Of a DNA stretch of 64,000 bases, positions 1-8,010 are shown piece by piece. The DNA is taken from positions 248,001 to 312,000 of the forward strand of contig NZ_JADLQQ010000001.1 of the NCBI RefSeq assembly GCF_015477765.1, given 5' to 3'. Every line of letters starts with the position of its first letter. Positions within the stretch are counted from its first letter, which is position 1. Made by a program: the position numbers and the translations under genes. Under the pieces are notes generated by a model. That model was not told where the DNA came from. It saw only the letters and a list, made by a program, of their open reading frames with translations, and made no database searches. Source of the DNA: Nocardia transvalensis (GTDB lineage Bacteria; Actinomycetota; Actinomycetes; Mycobacteriales; Mycobacteriaceae).

Positions 1-132
1 GACCGTATTCGCAATTCATCATAGCGAGCAAACATTTTTCCCGTACTCGGCGAAACGGTCATATCCAGGGCAAATACATTGCCATGCATCGTGCTTCATA
101 TCTCATTAACGGCCAAGTAATTTGGTGGCAAC

Positions 133-3100
133 ATGAGCCGCATGTGGGAAATGCAGGGTGCAAAGCGGGGCGACGGCCGTCGCCCGGCCGTCCGACGAAT
201 GCATCACGTATTCGAGTCCAGTTGCGATGCCACGCCCGACGCGGTCGCGCTGGACTGTGCGGGCGCGACACTCAGCTACGCCGAATTGGATTCGCGCGCG
301 AATAGTTTGGCGCACCATCTGCGCTCTCTCGGCGTGACCGAAGGCGTGCGGGTGGCGATTCTGCTGCCGCGCTCGGTGCATACCTACGTGGCACTGCTGG
401 GTATCGGTAAGGCCGGAGCCACCTTCGTACCCATCGATCCCGGCGCGCCGCCGAATCGCGTGGCCTACATCGTCGAGGACGCCGACGTCGAGGTCGTGGT
501 GACCTCGACCGAACTGGACGATGCGCTGAACGGCTTGGACCGCACCGTCGTTCGGGTGGATGCCGATGCCGCGGCGATCGCGTCCGCACCGACGACCCGG
601 CCGGAGCCGCCCGCGGGCCTGGCCGATCCGGTCGCGTACATCATGTACACGTCCGGATCCAGCGGCCGCCCGAAGGGCGTGCTCATCGCGCAGTCGAGCA
701 TCTGCAACTTCCTGGACGTGGTGCCGGACGTCTACGACATCCGCACCGGCGATCGCGTCTACCAGGGCATGACCATCTCGTTCGACTTCTCCATCGAGGA
801 GATCTGGCCGACCTGGGCGCGCGGGGCCACGGTCGTCGTCGGCCCGACGGATTCGCGCCGCCTCGGCGGTGAGCTCGCCGACTTCCTGGAGTCCTCGGGT
901 GTGACGGTGCTGTACTGCGTGCCAACGCTGCTGGCGACGATTCCCCGTGAACTGCCGTCGATTCGCAGCATTCTCGTCGGCGGCGAGGCCTGCCCGGCAC
1001 AGCTGGTCGAGCGCTGGGCCAGGCCCGGCCGGCGCATGCTCAACACCTACGGCCCCACCGAAGCCACCGTCACGGCGACGGTCGGCGAATTGGTGCCCGG
1101 CAAGCAGGTGACGATCGGACGGGCGCTGCCCACGTATTCGGTGATCCTGCTCGACGACAACCGCGATACCGTCGCCGACGGGGAGGTCGGCGAGATCTGC
1201 ATCGGCGGGCCGGGTGTCGCGCTCGGCTATATCGGCCGTCCGGACCTGACCGCCGACCGGTTCATCGATCATCCGGCCGCCCCGGACGGAAAGCTATATC
1301 GCACAGGCGATCTCGGGCGCTTCGATGCCTCCGGCGAGCTGGAGTACATGGGGCGAGCCGATGCCGAGGTGAAGATCCGCGGCCATCGCATCGATCTCGG
1401 CGAGATCGAGTCCGTACTCCTGGAGGACCCGTCGGTGACCGAGGCGGTGGTCGCGACCACGGACCACGCGGGTGCCGACGGTCCGGAATTGGCCGCCTAC
1501 GTGGTGCTCTCGGACTCGAGCGAGGCGGATGAGGAACTGCGAGCACGGTTGCACCGGGGTATGCGAGATCGGTTGCCCGCGTATATGGTCGCCTCGTACG
1601 TGGAGGTGATCGAGGCGCTGCCGACCATGCCGTCGGGCAAGGTGGACCGCCGACAGCTCCCCGCCCCGACCGGTCACCGCTTCGTCGGATCCGGCCCGGT
1701 GGTGGCACCCGCCGACGCCACCGAGCAGCGCATCCGCGACGTCTGGGCCGAGGCGCTGAGCCTGCCACCCGAGACGGTGTCGGTGACCGCCGACTTCTTC
1801 ACCGACCTCGGCGGGCATTCCCTGCTGGCGGCGCGGGTGGTGTCACAGCTGCGCGCGAGTGGCGCCGCACCGCACGCGGCGCTGCGGGACCTGTACCGGT
1901 ATCCGACCGTGCAGGCGATGGCGGCACATCTGCCCGCCCCGTCGACCGTGTCGGCCGGTGCCGACTCCGGGCCGAAACCCTTGCGGCACAGCACATCCAC
2001 TGTCGTGCGCAGCGGTGTCGCACAGTTGGCCGTGCTGTATCTGCTGTTACTGGTGACCACGCTGCCGTTGGCGTACGTCGACGCCGCCGACGACGGTCGC
2101 TTGTCGTTGCAGACGCTGGGTCAGCTGCTGGTGGCGCTCGTCGTCGCCGACATCGTCGTGCGCTGGGTGCTACCGATCCTGTCGGTGCGCCTGCTGAGCG
2201 CAGGCATCCGGCCGGGCCGGTATCCGCTCTGGGGGACAACGTATCTGCGGATCTGGGCACTGCATCTGCTGCTGACGTTCGGACCGCTGCCGGTGCTCGC
2301 CGGTTCCCCGCTGGGCAATGCCTACCTGCGGTGGCTCGGGGCCCGGATCGGCGACGGCGCCCACGTCGGCACCGCGGCGGTGAGCCTGCCCTCGATGCTC
2401 GACATCGGTCCCGGCGCGGCCATCGGATACGGAGTGACGTTGTGGCCGTGGCGGGTCGAGGACGGCTGGGTGATCGTCGCACCGATCACCGTCGGTGCCG
2501 ACGCCTTCGTCGGCGCGCACGCGGTCCTCGACGCCGGGTCGTGCGTGGAACCCGGTGCGGCGCTGGGACAGCAGTCTGCCCTCGGCACCGGCGCGACAGT
2601 GCCGTCGGGCGAGCGGTGGGCGGGCTCGCCCGCCGAGCCGACGGAGCGACTGTCCAACGGCGCCGAGGCGGTGCTGGCCATGCCACCCCGACGCACGCCA
2701 TGGACACCGGCACAGCTGGGGGCCTTCGCCGTCGCCATCTTCGGGCTCGAGGCCGTCGCCATCGCGATGATCGTGCCCTCCGCCGTCCTCGTGTCGTGGG
2801 CGCTGCTGCGCTTCGATTTCCTCGTCGGGCTGCTCTCCACGCTGCTGGCCGGTCCGATCTTCGTGGTGACGGTCTGCGTGCTGGTGGCGCTCGGCAAACG
2901 GCTCGTGCTGCCGAAACTGCCGCCCGGCATCCATCCCGCGCGCTCCGGGCTGGGTATCCGGAAGTTCGTGGCGGACAAGCTGTTCGAATACAGCTTGGAG
3001 TTCACCCTCACCCTGTACGCCACCCTCTACACGGTGCCGTGGCTGCGGCTGCTCGGCGCGCGCATCGGGCGTGGCTCGGAGGTGTCTAACGCGGCCCATA

Positions 3101-4134
3101 TCGATCCGGATCTGCTCGACCTCGCCGACGGCACCTTCGTCGCCGATATGGCCAGCGTGGGCGCCGCCACCTTCGGTCGCGGCTGGATCTCGCTCACGCC
3201 CACCAGGGTCGGCCGCCGCTCGTTCATCGGCAATGCCGCGGTCGTCTCCGCCGGGGCGACGGTCGGTGAGGGCGCACTGGTCGGCGTCAGCACTCTGCCG
3301 CCGCACACCGGCGTGCCCGACGGCACCACCTGGCTCGGCTCACCCGCCATCCAGTTGCCGACGCGGCAGGACTCCGGCGACTTCCCGGAGTCCACGACCT
3401 ACAAACCGCCCGCCCGCCTGGTGCGCCAGCGTCTGCTGATCGAGTTCTTCCGCGCCACGCTGCCCGCCACCGTGCTGGCCGCCGGGTCCTATCTGTACGT
3501 GCGGGCGCTGTCGGCGCTGGCTCACGGCGACGACATCAGCCTGACGGTGCTGCTGTCACCGCTGATCGCCGGTGCCGTCGCGGTCGCGATCGTCGGCGTG
3601 TGCGCGGCGATCAAGCGGGCCGTCATCGGCCGCTATCGCCCACGCGTGGAACCGCTGTGGAATCTGTTCGTGCGCAAGACCGAATTCGTCACCGGCATGT
3701 ACGAGGCCGCGGCGGTGCCCGCCTGCCTGGGTATGTTGACGGGGACCCCGTTCCTGCCGGTGATGCTGCGCTGGTTCGGCGCCGACGTCGGGCGGCGTAC
3801 CTGGTTGGGCACCACCTTCCTCACCGAATTCGATCTGGTCTCGATCGGCGACGACGCCGCCGTGGGCCCCGAAGCCGCGCTGCAGACCCACCTGTTCGAA
3901 GACCGGGTGATGAAGATGTCCACCGTCACCATCCGCCCCGGCGCCACCGTCGGCGCCCGCACGGTCGTGCTCTACGACTCCGTCGTCGGCGACGGCGTCG
4001 TCCTCGCCCCCCTGTCCCTGCTGATGAAGGGCGAACACCTCACCGCCGACACCCGGTGGGGCGGAATCCCCGCCCAGCCCCGACAACCCGCCCTGGTCGC
4101 AGCTTCCAGCGAATCTGTCGGCAGCGCACCATAA
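133..4134 (+). CDS. Pls/PosA-family non-ribosomal peptide synthetase (poly-amino-acid synthetase-like), 1333 aa
   Basis: The protein has the architecture of epsilon-poly-L-lysine synthetase (Pls, about 1320 aa). Residues ~25-510 are an adenylation domain with A3 near residue 169 (YTSGSSGRPKG), YRTGDL, KIRGHRIDLGEIE and the A10 lysine near 502 (SGKVDRR). A carrier domain follows (LGGHSLL, phosphopantetheine serine S563). From ~630 on come hydrophobic segments alternating with three hexapeptide-repeat, acyltransferase-like modules. There is no condensation or thioesterase domain, which is typical of Pls, where the C-terminal membrane modules join the monomers. Hand alignment to GrsA gives pocket residues D, F, E, Y, L, G, T, V, T; Glu at the 239 position fits a basic amino acid (inference). 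The ATG at 133 gives the usual family length. No poly-amino-acid hydrolase gene lies beside it. The product is unknown. Confidence 0.88.
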   Translation: MSRMWEMQGAKRGDGRRPAVRRMHHVFESSCDATPDAVALDCAGATLSYAELDSRANSLAHHLRSLGVTEGVRVAILLPRSVHTYVALLGIGKAGATFVPIDPGAPPNRVAYIVEDADVEVVVTSTELDDALNGLDRTVVRVDADAAAIASAPTTRPEPPAGLADPVAYIMYTSGSSGRPKGVLIAQSSICNFLDVVPDVYDIRTGDRVYQGMTISFDFSIEEIWPTWARGATVVVGPTDSRRLGGELADFLESSGVTVLYCVPTLLATIPRELPSIRSILVGGEACPAQLVERWARPGRRMLNTYGPTEATVTATVGELVPGKQVTIGRALPTYSVILLDDNRDTVADGEVGEICIGGPGVALGYIGRPDLTADRFIDHPAAPDGKLYRTGDLGRFDASGELEYMGRADAEVKIRGHRIDLGEIESVLLEDPSVTEAVVATTDHAGADGPELAAYVVLSDSSEADEELRARLHRGMRDRLPAYMVASYVEVIEALPTMPSGKVDRRQLPAPTGHRFVGSGPVVAPADATEQRIRDVWAEALSLPPETVSVTADFFTDLGGHSLLAARVVSQLRASGAAPHAALRDLYRYPTVQAMAAHLPAPSTVSAGADSGPKPLRHSTSTVVRSGVAQLAVLYLLLLVTTLPLAYVDAADDGRLSLQTLGQLLVALVVADIVVRWVLPILSVRLLSAGIRPGRYPLWGTTYLRIWALHLLLTFGPLPVLAGSPLGNAYLRWLGARIGDGAHVGTAAVSLPSMLDIGPGAAIGYGVTLWPWRVEDGWVIVAPITVGADAFVGAHAVLDAGSCVEPGAALGQQSALGTGATVPSGERWAGSPAEPTERLSNGAEAVLAMPPRRTPWTPAQLGAFAVAIFGLEAVAIAMIVPSAVLVSWALLRFDFLVGLLSTLLAGPIFVVTVCVLVALGKRLVLPKLPPGIHPARSGLGIRKFVADKLFEYSLEFTLTLYATLYTVPWLRLLGARIGRGSEVSNAAHIDPDLLDLADGTFVADMASVGAATFGRGWISLTPTRVGRRSFIGNAAVVSAGATVGEGALVGVSTLPPHTGVPDGTTWLGSPAIQLPTRQDSGDFPESTTYKPPARLVRQRLLIEFFRATLPATVLAAGSYLYVRALSALAHGDDISLTVLLSPLIAGAVAVAIVGVCAAIKRAVIGRYRPRVEPLWNLFVRKTEFVTGMYEAAAVPACLGMLTGTPFLPVMLRWFGADVGRRTWLGTTFLTEFDLVSIGDDAAVGPEAALQTHLFEDRVMKMSTVTIRPGATVGARTVVLYDSVVGDGVVLAPLSLLMKGEHLTADTRWGGIPAQPRQPALVAASSESVGSAP

Positions 4135-4165
4135 TCGGCACCACCACCGCCGTCCATCGGCAAGT

Positions 4166-4222
4166 GGTGAAACCCCGGCGACCGTGCAGGCCCCTCCGCC
4201 CGCACGGTCGCCCGGTTTCACC
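4166..4222. terminator. Long hairpin between convergent synthetase and SDR genes
   Basis: Arms GGTGAAACC / GGTTTCACC (9 bp) enclose GGCGACCGTGC / GCACGGTCGCC (11 bp) with a small internal bulge and a 14-nt loop. It lies 31 bp after the synthetase stop and 16 bp after the SDR stop on the other strand, so it probably terminates both. There is no U-tract. Confidence 0.6.
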
Positions 4223-4238
4223 GCACCGGCACCACTCG

Positions 4239-5024
4239 TCAGCCGAGCAGGGTGCCACCGGTCGCGTCGACGAACGAGCCTGTCATCCAACGGGAATCGT
4301 CGGATGCGACGAAGGCGACGACATCGGCGATATCGGAGACCTCGCCGACCCGGTCGAACGCCGACCACGACGCCATCTCCGCCACCGCCTGCGGATCGTC
4401 GAAGACCGGGTCGCCGTTGTTCGTTATCCCGGGCGCTACGGTGTTGATAGTGATCCCGCGTGCGGCCAGGACCGGAGCCAGGTGCAGCGTGATCTGTTCC
4501 AGGGCGCCCTTACTCATGGCGTAGGCGATCTGCTGCGGGAAGGCCGAGCGGGTGATTCCGGAGGAAATGTTGATCACCCGGCCGCCGTCGGGGATCAGCT
4601 CCAGGGATTTCTGGATCAGAAAGAACGGCGTCTTGGCGTTGACGGTGTAGCAGTTGTCGATGTACTGCTCGGTGACCGCGTCCGGCCCAGCGCCGGCGAA
4701 ACCGGCTGCGGCAGCGTTGTTCACCAGAATGTCCAGCCGTGTGGAGCCGGTCAGCTCGACCAAACCCGCCTGGGTGCCGAGCAGCAACTGCTCCACCGCA
4801 CCGGGCGTCCCCAACTGCGCCTGCACCGCGAAGGCCCGGCCACCGGCCTCCTCGATCAGTGCCACCGTCTGCTTTGCCGCGCCGTGGTCGGTCGCGTAGT
4901 TCACGGCGACGACGGCGCCGTCGGCGGCAAGGCGCCGTGCGATACCGCGCCCGATACCTCGACTTGCCCCGGTGACCAGTGCCGTCTTGTGCTGCAACCT
5001 GTTCGTCAGTAGCTCATTCGTCAT
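4239..5024 (-). CDS. SDR family oxidoreductase, 261 aa
   Basis: Classical short-chain dehydrogenase/reductase with a Rossmann fold. The nucleotide-binding TGASRGIG starts at residue 18, NNAA at ~102, and the catalytic Ser154/155, Tyr168 and Lys172 (YxxxK) are all present. Length is typical. The substrate cannot be deduced. It is transcribed divergently from a MarR regulator; the only space between them holds a perfect inverted repeat touching this gene's start codon, so it is very likely the target of that regulator. Confidence 0.85.
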   Translation of the reverse strand: MTNELLTNRLQHKTALVTGASRGIGRGIARRLAADGAVVAVNYATDHGAAKQTVALIEEAGGRAFAVQAQLGTPGAVEQLLLGTQAGLVELTGSTRLDILVNNAAAAGFAGAGPDAVTEQYIDNCYTVNAKTPFFLIQKSLELIPDGGRVINISSGITRSAFPQQIAYAMSKGALEQITLHLAPVLAARGITINTVAPGITNNGDPVFDDPQAVAEMASWSAFDRVGEVSDIADVVAFVASDDSRWMTGSFVDATGGTLLG

Positions 5025-5045
5025 ATTGTCACCTTAGATGACAAT
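5025..5045. promoter_or_regulatory. Putative MarR operator in SDR/marR divergent promoter
   Basis: A perfect inverted repeat, ATTGTCA (5025-5031) and TGACAAT (5039-5045), with a 7-bp spacer. It directly abuts the SDR start codon and lies 27 bp before the marR start. Size and place suit a MarR dimer. Binding is inferred. Confidence 0.55.
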
Positions 5046-5071
5046 CTATTTAGTTTGCTAATGTGCGGTTC

Positions 5072-5554
5072 ATGACACAACGTCCACTGGACTCCCGGGG
5101 GGTGTTCCTGCTATCCCAGATCGGCTATCACGTGTCGTACCGGTTCATGGACCGGCTGGCGCTGCACGATCTGGACCCGGCCTACATCGCGGTCCTCGGC
5201 CACCTCGCCGCCACCGACGGACGCAGTCAGCAAGAACTCGCGGATCTGCTTCGCGTGCACCGCAATGCGATGGTGGGGTTGGTCGACGAATTGCAGGAGC
5301 GCGGGCTGGTGGAGCGCCGGCCCCACCCTGTCGACAGGCGCGCGCACGCAGTACATCTCACCGCCGAGGCCCGCGCCGCGCTCGCCGCGGCCGAATCCGA
5401 AGCGGACGCGCTCGAGGCCGAGATCCTCGCACCACTCGACGACGCCGAACGAACCCGGCTCATCGCACTGCTGGACCGCATTTCCGCCCACGCGGCGCTC
5501 CCCGCGGGGGTGCATCCCGGCCTCCAACGGCGACGCCGCCCGCACCGGAAATAG
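5072..5554 (+). CDS. MarR family winged-helix transcriptional regulator, 160 aa
   Basis: Winged-helix MarR protein: helix-turn-helix around residues 45-75 (QELADLLRVHRNAMVGLVDEL) followed by the wing DRRAHAVHLT. Such proteins bind as dimers to short palindromes and often repress a divergent gene in answer to a small phenolic or xenobiotic ligand. The neighbour is the SDR enzyme, and the intervening operator supports local control. ATG at 5072 is chosen; an in-frame GTG at 5063 would add three residues. The effector is unknown. Confidence 0.85.
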   Translation: MTQRPLDSRGVFLLSQIGYHVSYRFMDRLALHDLDPAYIAVLGHLAATDGRSQQELADLLRVHRNAMVGLVDELQERGLVERRPHPVDRRAHAVHLTAEARAALAAAESEADALEAEILAPLDDAERTRLIALLDRISAHAALPAGVHPGLQRRRRPHRK

Positions 5555-5581
5555 CCGGCGATCGGTGACGGTCGTCCAGCG

Positions 5582-6310
5582 TCAGGCCGCGGCCTCGACG
5601 AGAGTGTGGGCGGCGGTACGGTAGCGGGCCGTGAGCAGGCGGACCACGGCCGGATGCACGCCGATGGGTTCGGTCACGCCGTCGGCTCCCGCCTCGTGCA
5701 GGCGCTGGTGGAACAGGCCGTGGGCGAGCAGATACGACGCGACGAAGATGCGGCGTGCGCCCGAATTACGAAGTGAAGAAACGACTTCCGGCACCCGAGG
5801 GGTCCCGGTGGCGATATATGCCACCTCGACCGGGGCGTCGAGGCGCTCACCGAGCAGTTCGGCCGCGCGCCGGACATCTCGGCGGGCACGAGGATCCGAC
5901 GACCCGGCCGCGGCGAACACCACCGCATCGCCGGGCCGCCATCCCGCTGCGCGCAGTCGCATCCGCATGATGCGGGCCAGTGCCGCATCCGGGCCCATGG
6001 CAGGGGTCACCGCCACCGCCGGATGCCCGCTCTCGGCGACCTCACGCGGCACATCCTGATAAACGTGATAACCCGAGGCGAGAAACGCCGGAACGACCAC
6101 GGCCGGAACGGGATCCAGATCCCGCAGCACCTCGGCGGGTGACGGGCCCAGCACATCGACGAATGCGGTGCGCGCCGTTACGCCGTCGAGTTCCCGCTGC
6201 ACGGCCTCGGCCAGTGCCGCGATCATCTGCACGCCCCGCGGGCTTCGCGTGCCGTGCGCGACCAGAACCAGTGCCGGGAGATTCGTCGCACTCCCTCTCC
6301 CGACACTCAT
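5582..6310 (-). CDS. CbiX/SirB-type sirohydrochlorin chelatase family protein, 242 aa
   Basis: The N-terminus LVLVAHGTRSPRG carries the metal/active-site His of CbiX/SirB chelatases, and a second half-domain repeats the fold (ASYLLAHGLFHQRL). The likely role is insertion of Fe2+ (siroheme) or Co2+ into sirohydrochlorin. Siroheme is the likelier product because it is the last gene of a nitrite reductase operon (Rv0259c-like). The ATG at 6310 overlaps the upstream stop by four bases (ATGA), which argues against a longer form extending to 6394. Confidence 0.82.
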   Translation of the reverse strand: MSVGRGSATNLPALVLVAHGTRSPRGVQMIAALAEAVQRELDGVTARTAFVDVLGPSPAEVLRDLDPVPAVVVPAFLASGYHVYQDVPREVAESGHPAVAVTPAMGPDAALARIMRMRLRAAGWRPGDAVVFAAAGSSDPRARRDVRRAAELLGERLDAPVEVAYIATGTPRVPEVVSSLRNSGARRIFVASYLLAHGLFHQRLHEAGADGVTEPIGVHPAVVRLLTARYRTAAHTLVEAAA

Positions 6311-7548
6311 ACGCCCGCCATCGGCGTCGGCCGGTGTGGGCGCCGCGAGGGGTTGTAGCCGCTGACCGGCGGCCGGGGGTTGTTGTCGATGCATTCGGCC
6401 GGATCCAAGGCCAGCCGGTAGCCGCGTTTCACCACGGTCTGAATGGCCTTCGGGGTGCCGAGTCCGGCGCGCAGGCGCGCGATTCCGGTCTCGACGGCGT
6501 GGGTGTCGTCACCGCCGCCCGGCAGCGCGGCCAGCAGATCCTCCCGCGATACCACCCGGCCCGGTTGCCGGGCCAGCACTCGCATCAGCGCCATCGGTGC
6601 GGGCGCGAGCTGACGCACCTTCCCGTCGACAACCACACATCCCCCGCGCACGCTCAGCACATGCCCGGCGGCATGAATGCGGTTGGCGCGGCGCGGAAGT
6701 TCCTCGGCCACATGCCGTGCCAGTGCGCCCAGCCGGGCCCGTCCGGGCATGGTGGTCGACACCCCGAGTTCCTCCAGCGGAGCCGCGGTGATGGGCCCGA
6801 CACAGGCGGGCAGCACCCGCGAGCGGAATGCGTGCAGCACCCCCTCCAGCAGCCCGGTTTCCTTGGCGCGCATGAGCATCGAGGCCACCGCAGGCGCACT
6901 GGTGAAGGTGACGCAGTCGAGCGCCGAGGTCACGACCGCCTCGATCATCCGGTCCATCGGGGCCTGATCCTCGGGCGGCGTCCAGCGATACACCGGCACC
7001 GGCACCACATCGGCACCGGCACAGCGCAATACCTCGCAGAAGTCGGGCACGGGCTCCCATTCGGTGGTGGCGCCGTGCAACTGCACCGCGATCCGCACGC
7101 CCTCCACCCCCTCGGCGAGCAGATGATCGAGCACCTCGGCCGAGGACTCCGACGCCGGGGACCATTCCTCGCGCAGTTCGGCCGCGCGGATGGCGCCCTT
7201 GGCCTTCGGGCCGCGGGCGAGCAGACGGGTGGAGCCCAGCGTCGTGCGCAGATCTTCGGCCAGGCCCCACCCCTCCGCGGCCTCCATCCAGCCGCGGAAG
7301 CCGATACCCGTGGTGGCGACGGCGATTTTCGGCGGATCAGCCACCAATTGCCTTGTCACCCGCTCCAATTCGGTGTCATCGGCCAGCGGGATGATGCGAA
7401 TGGCCGGGGCGGCAAGGATATTCGCTCCCCGGCGGGTAAGCAGTGTGGCGAGCTCATCGGCCCGGCGGGCGGCGGTGATGCCGATGGTGAAGCCTTCCAG
7501 GCTCTCGGGCTCGGCCGTGGTGACTGTTCGCTCGCTGCGCTCGCTCAT
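6307..7548 (-). CDS. Uroporphyrinogen-III synthase domain fused to winged-helix DNA-binding domain, 413 aa
   Basis: Residues ~15-270 match the HemD fold (ITAARRADELATLLTRRGA; TFTSAPAV), which cyclises hydroxymethylbilane to uroporphyrinogen III. Residues ~290-390 are an OmpR/PhoB-type winged helix (LLARQPGRVVSREDLL-like core, AVETGIARLRAGLG, VVKRGYRLAL). This is the Rv0260c arrangement, annotated there as a regulator. It may be a tetrapyrrole-sensing transcription factor rather than an enzyme; the sequence does not decide. The start overlaps the nirD stop by four bases, and the end overlaps the chelatase start, so translation is coupled. Confidence 0.82.
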   Translation of the reverse strand: MSERSERTVTTAEPESLEGFTIGITAARRADELATLLTRRGANILAAPAIRIIPLADDTELERVTRQLVADPPKIAVATTGIGFRGWMEAAEGWGLAEDLRTTLGSTRLLARGPKAKGAIRAAELREEWSPASESSAEVLDHLLAEGVEGVRIAVQLHGATTEWEPVPDFCEVLRCAGADVVPVPVYRWTPPEDQAPMDRMIEAVVTSALDCVTFTSAPAVASMLMRAKETGLLEGVLHAFRSRVLPACVGPITAAPLEELGVSTTMPGRARLGALARHVAEELPRRANRIHAAGHVLSVRGGCVVVDGKVRQLAPAPMALMRVLARQPGRVVSREDLLAALPGGGDDTHAVETGIARLRAGLGTPKAIQTVVKRGYRLALDPAECIDNNPRPPVSGYNPSRRPHRPTPMAGV

Positions 7549-7946
7549 GCCGAATCACCGCCACTACAACTCACCGGCTCGTTGGACACCGACACCAGGC
7601 CGTCGTCCACGCGGACCGCATAGACCGGCAGCGCCATCGCCGGATCGTCCAGGCAGTGACCGTCCACCAGCGAGAACGCCTGCTTGAGCAGCGGCGAGGC
7701 CACGACGGGCACGCCGCCGCGATCGCCGACGATGCCCCGCGACATCACCGCGGCCCGCCCGAACGGGTCGATATTTCCGACGGCGTGCAGCGATCCGTCC
7801 GGCAGCAGAAACAGGGCGGCCTGATGGCCATCCTTCAGCAGAACCGCCACGCCGCGGCCGGGAATCAGATAGTCGAGACGGCAGGCCGAGGTCCATCCGG
7901 TGGTGGCGACGCGGTCAATGCTGCTGGGTGTGTCGATCACGGTCAT
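7545..7946 (-). CDS. nirD: Nitrite reductase (NADH) small subunit NirD, 133 aa
   Basis: Rieske-like fold protein of the assimilatory NADH nitrite reductase. As is usual for NirD, the Rieske Cys/His ligands are absent, so no Fe-S cluster is expected here. Recognisable core: NIDPFGRAAVMSRGIVGDRGG and SPLLKQAFSLVDGHCLDDP. It follows nirB by 64 bp and overlaps the next gene (ATGA), placing it in the narK-nirB-nirD operon. Acts in the cytoplasm with NirB. Confidence 0.92.
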   Translation of the reverse strand: MTVIDTPSSIDRVATTGWTSACRLDYLIPGRGVAVLLKDGHQAALFLLPDGSLHAVGNIDPFGRAAVMSRGIVGDRGGVPVVASPLLKQAFSLVDGHCLDDPAMALPVYAVRVDDGLVSVSNEPVSCSGGDSA

Positions 7947-8010
7947 CGGTACTCTCCTCCGAACGCCCTACCTATTGGTACCGGCGTCCTGTTTCCGCGC
8001 GATTACGCGC

